Below are positions 22,626-31,739 of a stretch of 64,000 bases of DNA, piece after piece. The notes under the pieces are model-generated. The model saw only the letters and a program-made list of their open reading frames with translations, had not been told where the DNA came from and did not search any database. The position numbers and the translations under genes were made by a program. Source of the DNA: Brassica napus (taxonomy: Eukaryota > Streptophyta > Magnoliopsida > Brassicales > Brassicaceae). The stretch lies in assembly GCF_020379485.1 (NCBI RefSeq), contig NC_063450.1, forward strand, positions 29,612,137 to 29,676,136, written 5' to 3'. Each line of letters opens with the position of its first letter. The first letter of the stretch is position 1.

Positions 22626-23945
22626 AAACTCTCCAACCTCTCTCTAATCTCTTTGACTTGAAAACACCAAACTTTATATGAATTTTTCAGTTTTGTCTCA
22701 TGTATTTCTTACTAATCTATCTCTTTTACAGGTTTTTAATCAAATGGTACTCATCTTCCATTAATTTAAAGGTAAATCTATTAATTTTAGATATGTATTT
22801 TTGTGTGTTCTATAAATGTAGATTTATCTAATTTTCCACTCATTTTCTCTATTTTTAAGTCATTTGAACGTTTTTGGATATGCAGGTTTTTCAGATCTGG
22901 ATTTGATATGCAGGTTTTTCAGATCTGGAAGACTTCTTGGACGACTTACCTGTTAGTCGTCTGGAAGTCGTCTGGACTTCTTGGAAGTCTTCTGACAAAG
23001 TCGTCTGGACTTCCAGGAAGTCGTCTGGACTTCCAGGAAGTCGTCTGGACTTCCAGGAAGTCGTCTGGACTTCCAGGAAGTCGTCTGGACTTCCAGAAAG
23101 TCGTCTGGACTTCAGGGAAGTCATCTGGACTTCCAGGAAGTCGTCTGGACTTCAGGAAAGTCGTCTGGACTTCCAGAAAGTCGTCTGAACTTCATGGAAG
23201 TCTTCTGACGAAAGATCTGAGCGTTTTGGTAAGTTCTTATGTCTGATTTTTCTTCATTTGGGAACTTCTTGTTGTATAAAGTTCTTACTTTTTTCCCAAA
23301 CTAAAACTCTCCAAACACACTCTAATCTCTTTGACTTGAAAACACCAAACTTTATATGAATTTTCTAGTTTTGTCTCATGTATTTCTTACTAATCTATCT
23401 TTTTTGCAGGTTTTTAATAAGATGGTACTCATCTTCCACTAATTTAAAGGTAGATCTATTATTTTTAGATATGTATTTTTGTGTGTTCTGTAAAGGTAAA
23501 TTTATCTAATCTTTCACTCATTTTTTCTGTTTTTAAGCCATTTGAACGTTTTTGGATATGCAGGTTTTTCAGATCTGGATTTAATATGCAGGTTTTTCAG
23601 ATCTGGAAGACTTCTGGGACGACTTACCTGTTAGTCGTCTGGAAGTCGTCTGGAAGTCGTCTGGACTTCTTGGAAGTCTTCTGGACTTCTTGGAAGTCTT
23701 CTGGACTTCTTGGAAGTCTTCTGACAAAGTCGTCGGGACTTCTTGTAAAGTCGTCTGGACTTCCAGTAAAGTCGTCTGGACTTCCTGTAAAGTCGTCTGG
23801 ACTTCCTGTAAAATCGTCTAGACTTCCTGTAAAGTCGTCTGGAAGTCGTCTGAACTTCCTAAAAGTCTTCTGACAAAGTCGTCTGAACTTCTTGGAAGTC
23901 GTCTGGACTTCTTAGAAGTCGTCTTGACTTCTTAAAAGTCGTGTG
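22626..23945 (+). repeat. Internal tandem duplication with two 20-bp minisatellite arrays (MULE copy 1)
   Basis: A unit of about 680 bp starting 'CTCTCCAA' occurs twice (about 22626-23300 and 23303-23945), each ending in a minisatellite. The first array (about 22999-23205) is about ten units of 20 bp reading 'GTCGTCTGGACTTCCAGGAA' with few changes. The second (about 23637-23945) is more diverged, with 'GTCGTCTGGACTTCCTGTAAA'-like units. Long open frames across them (LDFQEVVWTSRKS-type peptides) are caused by the repeat and are not genes. Confidence 0.85.
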
Positions 23946-24586
23946 GTCTTGTCTACTCAAGTGGAATCCAAGCTTGTCTTTGTAGAGGAATGATCTATAA
24001 TAGTTTTGTTTGTGGTCTGTTTTGTGAATTGCATGTCTACTCTTTTAGTTGTGAATTTTTTGTAAAATCAGTAATAATATTTTCCAAGATGTATTAAATG
24101 TGCTAACAATGTGTTTACACATTTACAAATCAATGAAATAATAGACTTCAGTAGCCTTTTTCTTATCTTTGGATCTCTCATATGCAATAATAAACTCCAA
24201 AGGCCTTTTTCTCATCTTAATAAACAAGAATGTTGGTAGCTTTATATTGATACAACATTTTAAGAAGTATTTTAACCCTTCTTCCAACTCATAACAATAG
24301 TCATCATTATTGTCTATAACAATAATACTTAAGAGATGGAAACAAACAATAGTAACTAGTCAAAGCATATCATATTTTATTATAAGTTTGCGTTGAAAAA
24401 CTTAGTCAAATTTAGTAAAACTAAGGGAGAAAACATATTTTGTAAATATGAGTTTTACATATCTTGAAGTTACTTATCACTCTTAAAAATACAAGTTATT
24501 CAAAAACTAACGTAGAAGACTTAAAAACTAGCGGAGAAGACGCGGACGACTTCAATCTAAGTTGTTCAGATGACTAAACTATACGT

Positions 24587-25350
24587 CGTCTGGTCAACAC
24601 AGAGGTTATTTTTGCAATTGACTTTGAAATCTGTTATTTCGGACGACTGAAAAATAAGTCGTCTACTATTGTTTGGCTAAAAAAAAGACTCCAAAAAAGC
24701 TAGACGACTTACATTTCAGTTGTCATAGGTTAGTTTTGCATTTGACTGGATAATTTCAGAAGTTTGACTTTTCTGGACGACTTACATTTCAGTCGTCTAG
24801 TGAAAATTAAAATAATAATATTTTTTTAAAAGTAGACGACTTACAGTTAAGTCGTCATAGGTTAGTTTTGCAATTGAAAAAAAAAACTTCAAGATTTAAT
24901 TATATACAGACGACTGAAATGTAAGTCGTCCAGGATTTACGAGATTTGACCAGAATCTCAGAAAAAATCCTGGACGACTTACAAGTAAGTCGTCTCGTGG
25001 ACGACTGAAGTATAAGTCGTATGTGTATAATTAAATTTTGAAGTTTTTTTTTTCAATTGCAAAACTAACCTATAACGACTTAACTGTAAGTCGTCTACTT
25101 TTAAAAAAATATTATTATTTTAATTTTCGCCAGACGACTGAAATGTAAGTCGTCTGGGGAAGTCAAACTTCTGAAATTATCCAGTCAAATGCAAAACTAA
25201 CCTATGACGACTGAAATGTAAGTCGTCTAGGTTCTTTGAAATTTTTTTTGAAACCAAACAAAAACAGACGACTTAACTTTCAGTCGTCTCAGGTTACAGA
25301 TTTCAAAGTCAATTGCAAAAATAACCTCTGCGTTGACGAGACGACTTCCA
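24587..25350. repeat. Large imperfect palindrome (foldback) in MULE copy 1
   Basis: The left arm, read from 'GTCGTCTGGTCAAC' (about 24587) through 'GAGGTTATTTTTGCAATTG', is repeated as its reverse complement at the right end ('CAATTGCAAAAATAACCTC' about 25308-25326, then GTTGACGAGACGAC). The arms are about 360 bp and meet near 24950 ('CCAGGATTT...AAATCCTGG'). Each arm is itself made of small AGTCGTC hairpins. A matching structure lies at about 44440-45240. Confidence 0.8.
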
Positions 25351-25919
25351 GGTAAGTTGTCTACAGCCAGACGACTTCCCAAGTAAGTCGTCTGACGAAC
25401 AGATCTGGAAAAAAACTCGATGTCATACCTTAAATTGGTGAGATAAGTTCCTTAGCATACATAAAGCTTCTCCAAGCACACAGAATCACAAACGAAAGTA
25501 ACCCACCCAGAATCGTTAGCTTCTATGACTCTATGAACCATAAAAATTTAAAATCAAAATCTTGGGTTTTTTTAGCTCATTGTGGAAAGAAAGTGAGAGA
25601 TATGTTGTGTTTAGTTCACAAGAATGGAAAAAGAAGAAGGGTAAATCGATTTTGGGAGCATTAAGAGCTTCAAATTGGTTGTTCATGGTGGTTGTGGTAT
25701 TGATGACAATGACAATCTTGTAATTACTTGAAGATGATGAGGGTGAGAGAGTAAAAATGTCATTTTCGAAAAAAAAAGAAAAAAAAATTGATGGCATTTT
25801 CGTAAATTATATGAACTTGTGGGGTGAATAGGGCAAAACCAATTTTCAAAAAAAAAGGAGGTTAGTTTTGTGTTTGACTTTAAGTTATAGGTCAATTCTG
25901 CAAAAAGTCCTTTTTTGTT

Positions 25920-27249
25920 CTACAAAAAAAAACTTTGAAACTCTATATTTGAAGTTTCACTAATCAAAACTTCAAATTCGAAGTTTCATATTTTTGTTTA
26001 CATTTTGGTCCCTACAATTACACATCACATTTATAATTCTAAAATATTTTCTCGTTTATCGTTTTAATCCTTAAAAAATATATCTCAAAAATATTTGATT
26101 TTTTAAATATAAATTTAAGTTTTACACATAAATTAAATTAAATTAAAAATAAGATTTAAAATGCTTAAAACTAGATTTAGACAATAACAATATACAAAAG
26201 AAACTTAACAAATTTTTTTAAAAAAAATTACATGAAGAGATAACTATTGCACAAATTTAAATATTTTAACAACACTAATAGTCATGTAAATGCGATATGG
26301 AACCTCCAAAATCTCCAAAATATTGTCCAAACAAATTTTATGTAATCGAAGATGGTTATTATTGTTGCTTTTATGTCTTTTGATTCTTTATTGTTCAATC
26401 GAATGTATTCACGAGTATTAATATCATCGATTGAATTTTAGTCTTTTAGCAATATTTTATTTTTCTCTTTTACTTTATTTTTCATATCTAATGTATTTAC
26501 AAGTATTAATATTGTCTGTATTCAACAATTTTTAGCTTGTAATCTATAAATTAAAAATAAAGAGAGTCACTTTTACTTCAAAATGCACTAAATGATCATA
26601 TATGCATTACAAAAATAATTTTGTGGAATGTTATGGTATTTTGCTTAAATTTTAATATTAATTATGTTATTTTTATTTAGAATTTTATATTTTAATATAA
26701 CATTTTACTAATTAATATTGTTGTAATATTTTTATATATGTGCTGGTAAAAAATTTATGAATTTAAATTAATTATGATAAATATTAGGACCATAGTATAA
26801 AATACAAATAATTTTGTTGAAGTTTTGTTTTTGGAGAACGATACCTCTAAATTTTAAATATAGAATTTTAGAAATTTTAAAATAGAGTGTCTTTTTGGAG
26901 ATGCTCTTAGACATTGTTCCCCCTAAAAAAGAACAAAGAGTAATTGTGTTTCTTAAATCAGTTTTATTTTCATCTTATATTAGATAGTAGTGTAAAAGTT
27001 TGTAACTGTAGTAGTAGTATGTGTCTGGGCACCTGACAAAAGAGAAAAAAAGAACTTACCAAAAGAATACCGATGATGAACCGGCTAAAACCGGAATTAC
27101 TTAACCGAAATTACTTTAACCGGAATGAATTAACAAGGCGAACTGGATAATAACCGGAATTTAAGCAGAAAACCAACGAGCGTCGTAGTCTCTCTCTCTC
27201 TAGTTCTTCGAAGCCTTTTTCGGATTTCATATCGTTGACGAAGAAGAGG
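25920..27249. other. AT-rich intergenic DNA, probably old transposon debris
   Basis: No gene is supported. The segment near 26836-26910 ('GGAGATGCTCTTAG' and nearby) reads like the end of a common Brassicaceae repeat whose other end may have been lost at the MULE insertion. A CT run at about 27189-27201 marks the leader of the next gene. Confidence 0.4.
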
Positions 27250-28608
27250 ATGGTGATGGGAAGGGCATTGTACAGCGTGGGGTTCTGGATCCGGGAAACG
27301 GGTCAAGCACTTGATCGGCTGGGTTGTCGCCTCCAAGGCAAAAATCACTTCCGAGAACAACGTACTATCTCTTTCCATCCTTCTTACTTTCCCATTCCAA
27401 TCCAATCCTTGTTTGATCCCAAGTTCTCTCTCATCTTGATGCTTTATCGATCGATTGATTATGCTATTGTTATTGATTTCATCTCTATATGTGCTCTTTT
27501 CCTATTTGAAACAAATCAATCGTTTCTTATATATTTTAAAAAGATTGCTGAAAGCGATTCTCTTCAATTGTTTGTTAGTGTTCTCTGTATTTGTCTACCT
27601 ATTGTGATTGATTCACTTTCTCCAGCCTGTGAAGCTTCGTCTTACTTCTGAAACTCCTTTGTTTTTTCCAGTATCCAGGCACCGCACGCTTATGAATGTT
27701 TTTGACAAATCCCCTAGTGTCGACAAGCAGGCGTTCGTTGCTCCTAGCGCTTCTCTCATTGGTAATGTCCATGTGGGACCAGCTTCCTCCATTTGGTATG
27801 GATGCGTCTTGAGAGGTAACTAACTACTTTTACCATCTCAATCAAATAGTCTTTCTTTTGATAAACAAACACACTCTTTGAACGGCTCATTCTGCAGGAG
27901 ATGCTAACAGCATCAGTGTCGGCGCTGGGACCAATATCCAAGATAACACTCTTGTCCACGTTGCCAAGTCCAACTTGAGCGGCAAGGTCTTGCCTACTCT
28001 CATTGGAGACAATGTCACTATTGGTAAGATTCTCAATCCATTTCCTGTCTCTAACTCAAGTGTGAATTTCATAGTTAGTTAAAGTAATGGATAAAGCAAG
28101 TTGAATCCTGGGGCAGGTCATAGTGCTGTTTTACATGGGTGCACTGTCGATGACGGGTCCTATATTGGTGCAAGTGCAACGGTCTTAGATGGAGCTCATG
28201 TTGAAAAGCAAGCCATGGTTGAGTCAGGAGCTCTTGTCAGGCAGAACACTAGAATTCCCTCCGGCGAGGTTCCTACACACACACACACTCTTATTATTAT
28301 CCCAACTTTGTTGTTTGCTCTGGTGAAGTCTGTGGTCTCGGTCTTGCTTTTAACTTTTTTAAAAACAGGTTTGGGGAGGGAATCCAGCTAGATTTCTGAG
28401 GAAGGTGACTGAAGAGGAAAAGGCCTTCTTCTCTAGTTCGGCTGTGGATTGTTCCAACTTAGCTCAAGCGCACGCCGGAGAAAACACTAAGAACTTGGAC
28501 GAGACTGATTTCAAGAAGCTTCTTTACAAGAAGAACTCTCGCGATGCAGAATACGACTCAGTACTCAGTGATCTCAGTCTCTCTGAACATGTACCAAAAT
28601 CAGCTTGA
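27250..28608 (+). CDS. GAMMACA3: Gamma carbonic anhydrase 3, mitochondrial complex I subunit
   Basis: Five exons (27250-27361, 27672-27815, 27898-28023, 28117-28268, 28369-28608) join to 257 aa. The protein is a left-handed beta-helix of the gamma-CA/LbpX-like family, visible as hexapeptide-type repeats ('GAGTNIQDNTLVHVAKSN', 'VTIGHSAVLHGC', 'YIGASATVLDGAHV'). The N-terminus 'ALYSVGFWIRETGQALDRLG' is the usual plant mitochondrial gamma-CA start. In plants these proteins form the matrix-side carbonic-anhydrase domain on the membrane arm of complex I. The zinc ligands of active gamma-CAs appear partly kept (His in LVHVAK, His in GHSAVLHG). Length and order match Arabidopsis At5g66510. It sits between two MULE copies. 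Confidence 0.95.
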
Positions 28609-28984
28609 GAAGTTTTGATTCGTGCTAGATTTGAAAAGAAAACAAGAACTTCATTTCAATGCTTCTCCGATAAAGAATTCTTGAGCTCAAGGTCCTTTGA
28701 TTGACCAGCGCTTACTTTGGAAAGTAAAATTTTCAGCTTTAAAGACATTCTATTTCTCTGTTAAAGATTTTGAGGGTTTTTGTTCTCTTGCAAGGAAAAA
28801 AGTTGTGGGAGGATAGTTTTGGATGGATCTTTTATTATGTTGTGTAATAAGTGGTTGGAACAGTCATTTCTCAGTTTTGAGATGGAATATGACCTTTTGC
28901 TTTGACATGCTCATATAGAGATTTGCTATTAGGGTTCTGCTTGCTTCTATCATAAGCCACTGAGTATCACCTTCTTCCTTTCAC

Positions 28985-30568
28985 ATGTTCGCATGTCTGT
29001 CTCGCTTCGGTGATGCTTCCGGTAAATCAACGAATTTACTATGGAGAGCTGCGCTCGCGCGTAATTTTGCAGTCCATGCCGATCACCTGTTCGACGAATT
29101 GCCGCAACGAGACCTCTCATCGCTTAACTCTCAGCTCTCGTCTTACCTCCGCGGAGGAAACCCAGATGGAACCTTGGGTCTCTTCGTTAAGATGCATCGA
29201 GCCAGCCCTGTTCTCACCTCGCACACCTTCACTCCTGTTCTCGGCGCCTGTGCCCTCTCGTCCTATCCACAAACAGGACGCCAAGTTCACGCCTTGATGA
29301 TCAAACAAGGCGCCGAGACAGGAACCATATCCAAAACTGCGCTTATCGACATGTACTCAAAGCACGGGAGCTTGGCTGACTCCGTTGCTGTGTTCGATAG
29401 CGTCGAGGATAAAGACGTTGTATCGTGGAACGCTCTGCTTTCCGGTTTCCTTCGAAACGGTAAGGGCAAAGAAGCTCTCGGCGTTTTCGCAGCTATGTGT
29501 AGCGAAAAAGTCTCAATCAGCGAGTTCACTTTGTGTTCTGTTGTCAAAACATGCGCCTCTCTCAAGATTCTGCAGCAAGGGAAGCAAGTCCACGCCGTGG
29601 TGGTGGTCACCGGACGCGATCTCGTTGTCTTAGGAACTTCGATGATTAGTTTCTACTCTAGCGTAGGGCTGATGAGTGAGGCCATGAAGGTTTATTTCAG
29701 TCTGAATGTTCATACGGACGAGGTGATGTTGAACTCTTTGTTATCAGGCTGCATACGAAACCGAAACTACAAGGACGCATTATCGCTTATGAGTAGGCGG
29801 AGACCCAACGCGAGAGTGCTCGTTAGCTCTCTCGCTAGCTGCTCTGACAACTCTGATCTGTGGATCGGTAAACAGATACACTGCGTCGCCTTGCGCAATG
29901 GCTTCCTTTCGGATTCGAAGCTGTGCAACGGCTTGATGGATATGTACGGCAAATGTGGTCAGATCGTGCAAGCGTGTGCTGTGTTCAGAGCTATTAAGTC
30001 GAAAACCGTGGTCTCTTGGACGAGTATGATAGATGCGTATGGGGTTAACGGGGACGGCGTCAAAGCGCTTGAAACCTTCAGGGAAATGTGCGAAGAAGGA
30101 AGAGGAGTTTTACCCAATTCAGTGACGTTCCTCGTTGTTTTATCGGCGTGTGCGCACGCGGGGTTAGTTGAAGAAGGTAAGGAATGTTTTGGTATGATGA
30201 AGGAGAAGTATGGGCTGTTACCAGGAACAGAGCATTACGTATGCTTCATCGATATCTTAAGCAAGGCTGGTGATACAGAGGAGATATGGAGATTAGTCGA
30301 GAGAATGAACGATAATGGAAACAACCTTCCTTGTGCTATATGGGTCGCGGTACTTAGTGCTTGTAGTCTTAATATGGATGTAACGCGAGGGGAGTATGCA
30401 GCAAGGAGGGTTATGGAGGAGAAGGGTCATGATGAGAAGGCAAGCGTCTATGTGTTGGTTTCGAATTTCTACGCAGCGATTGGGAAGTGGGATTTGGTTG
30501 AAGAAATGAGGGAGAAGTTGAATAAGAAAGGTTTGGCTAAAGCAGCTGGACACAGTTCATTCATGTGA
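28985..30568 (+). CDS. PPR protein, PLS class with E domain (At5g66500-like)
   Basis: An intronless gene of 527 aa with PLS-type PPR repeats from about residue 55 onward ('DKDVVSWNALLSGFLRNG', 'LCNGLMDMYGKCGQI', 'KTVVSWTSMIDAYGVNG') and an E-type tail ending in AGHSSFM. There is no DYW domain, so if it works in RNA editing it would need a partner supplying the deaminase. The target organelle cannot be read with certainty. It lies 376 bp downstream of the gamma-CA3 stop on the same strand. The start used is the first ATG of the open frame; no in-frame stop separates it from the repeats. Confidence 0.9.
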   Translation: MFACLSRFGDASGKSTNLLWRAALARNFAVHADHLFDELPQRDLSSLNSQLSSYLRGGNPDGTLGLFVKMHRASPVLTSHTFTPVLGACALSSYPQTGRQVHALMIKQGAETGTISKTALIDMYSKHGSLADSVAVFDSVEDKDVVSWNALLSGFLRNGKGKEALGVFAAMCSEKVSISEFTLCSVVKTCASLKILQQGKQVHAVVVVTGRDLVVLGTSMISFYSSVGLMSEAMKVYFSLNVHTDEVMLNSLLSGCIRNRNYKDALSLMSRRRPNARVLVSSLASCSDNSDLWIGKQIHCVALRNGFLSDSKLCNGLMDMYGKCGQIVQACAVFRAIKSKTVVSWTSMIDAYGVNGDGVKALETFREMCEEGRGVLPNSVTFLVVLSACAHAGLVEEGKECFGMMKEKYGLLPGTEHYVCFIDILSKAGDTEEIWRLVERMNDNGNNLPCAIWVAVLSACSLNMDVTRGEYAARRVMEEKGHDEKASVYVLVSNFYAAIGKWDLVEEMREKLNKKGLAKAAGHSSFM

Positions 30569-30963
30569 ATCTTCACTCTTTGTTTTTTTTTTTCAGCATC
30601 AGTCGTCATCTTTTTTTTTATTAAACACTTTATACTACACTTGAGCAGTTGAGCTAGTGTTTTATGAAAAGAAACAGAAAAAAAAATCCCCACCAAAGCA
30701 TTGCTGTTGAATTGTCTCTTTGTTCTAAAAGTCAAAAACCAAAAGAAGACATAGTCAGAATGGAGCAGCATTGACCGGCGATTAGAAGTAGGTGAATGGC
30801 CAATGTCACAGGTAATTTTAAGATAATGGATTAGGACAAGAGAAGTCAAAAGATGTGTCCTTATCAAACCCCTCCGCACTTGACTCGTTCTCTGTATCTT
30901 AAAAAACACATCACCATAAGAGATTCAACTAAACTTCCAACAGAGACTTAATCAGAGAAGACG

Positions 30964-31290
30964 ATGATTAGAGCCTTGAGCACGAGGAAGGACCGAGGCG
31001 GCTACAAGAAGCTGGGTGGTGAGAAAGAAGAAGAAGCAGCAGGGGTTAGGCTTTTAGAAGGGAAAGTGCAGAGCGTTCCAGCAGAGGTGAAGAAACCAGT
31101 GGAAAAAACTGGACGTTCAGTTCACCCGCTTTTGAGTTTCTTCGATATTGGATCACAGAAGAAGAAGAAGAAGACAAAAAAGAAGACCACAACGACAGCG
31201 AAACCAGAGTTCTCTAGGTACCTGGAGTATGTGAAAGAAGGAGGAGTTTGGGATGCTACTTCAAATGGTCCTGTCATATATTACAAATAG
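30964..31290 (+). CDS. Small hypothetical protein, 108 aa (At5g66490-like)
   Basis: A short intronless gene starting MIRALSTRKDRGGYKKLGG. It has a basic N-terminus, a 'SVHPLLSFFDIGSQ' block, a lysine-rich stretch (KKKKKTKKKTTTT, about residues 68-80) and an aromatic end 'FSRYLEYVKEGGVWDATSNG'. The function is unknown to me. The N- and C-terminal blocks recall a plant-specific family of small uncharacterised proteins, and the position fits Arabidopsis At5g66490, which supports it as real. The basic N-terminus could be an organelle presequence. A copia element inserted 268 bp after its stop. Confidence 0.75.
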   Translation: MIRALSTRKDRGGYKKLGGEKEEEAAGVRLLEGKVQSVPAEVKKPVEKTGRSVHPLLSFFDIGSQKKKKKTKKKTTTTAKPEFSRYLEYVKEGGVWDATSNGPVIYYK

Positions 31291-31558
31291 ATTCTATGGA
31301 GAAAAGAGAGATGTTGCTTTGTAGATTTAGTTTCGGTTTGTGATCAAAGTGGAAAGCTCGTCTCTAAGTTCACAATGTTTGCTCTCTCTTTTCTTTGTGT
31401 GGATCAATCCATGTCTAATTTTTTTCAAGTTTAATAAAGATCAATCAGTAAGCTTTACAAGCAACAGCCAACACAGAAGTAGAAGATGATTTAGGAGCTG
31501 AAAATTCACACAAACTCTGGAGAGGTTTTATGATGGTAACCATTTTGGATCTGTTTTG

Positions 31559-31691
31559 TGTTAACTTATGTATCTCCCTTGCCTTAACAATGTACAAGAC
31601 GTAATCTTTAAGTACCACAAGTTCGTTTGTCAGTTCCTCTAAACTAGCTTTAGATCCAAGAATATAGGAGATCGTTTGGCATATTCTATTA
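31559..31691 (-). repeat. Left LTR of the copia element (3' LTR in element sense)
   Basis: 133 bp, matching 35852-35984 with about five substitutions, nearly all C/T or G/A changes as expected from decay of methylated cytosines. Confidence 0.9.
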
Positions 31692-31739
31692 CTCCCCCTC
31701 AGTCTAATCGTTTGGCGCCCGAACGGATAGACTGGATTT

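Larger units (their letters stand above)
21582..25910. mobile_element. Mutator-like element (MULE), copy 1, non-autonomous
   Basis: Bounded by the perfect 9-bp duplication TTTTTTGTT (21573-21581 and 25911-25919), the size expected of Mutator elements. The ends form an imperfect inverted repeat of about 30 bp: GGGGTTTTTGCC at the left and, reversed, GGACTTTTTGCA at the right, continuing into 'ACC[C/T]ATAACTT'. It is 4329 bp and no transposase is recognisable. It is filled with short palindromes around AGTCGTC (for example GACGACTTACATGTAAGTCGTC split by spacers), two 20-bp minisatellite arrays and a large foldback near the right end. A near-identical copy lies at 41631-47736 in the same orientation. 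The insertion is 218 bp upstream of the PPR gene on its left. Confidence 0.9.

Noticed and set aside
22999..23205. Regularly spaced repeats that could look like a CRISPR array
   Set aside because: Units are contiguous 20-bp minisatellites without spacers, in a plant transposon.
22803..23246. 147-codon open frame rich in repeated LDFQEVVWTSRKS-like peptide
   Set aside because: It is the 20-bp minisatellite read in one frame; no start context, no family, and the frame is lost in the other element copy.
25531..25797. Leftward 88-codon frame conserved in both Mutator-like copies
   Set aside because: Low-complexity Phe/Ser peptide from poly-A/T DNA; conservation is explained by the two elements being near identical.
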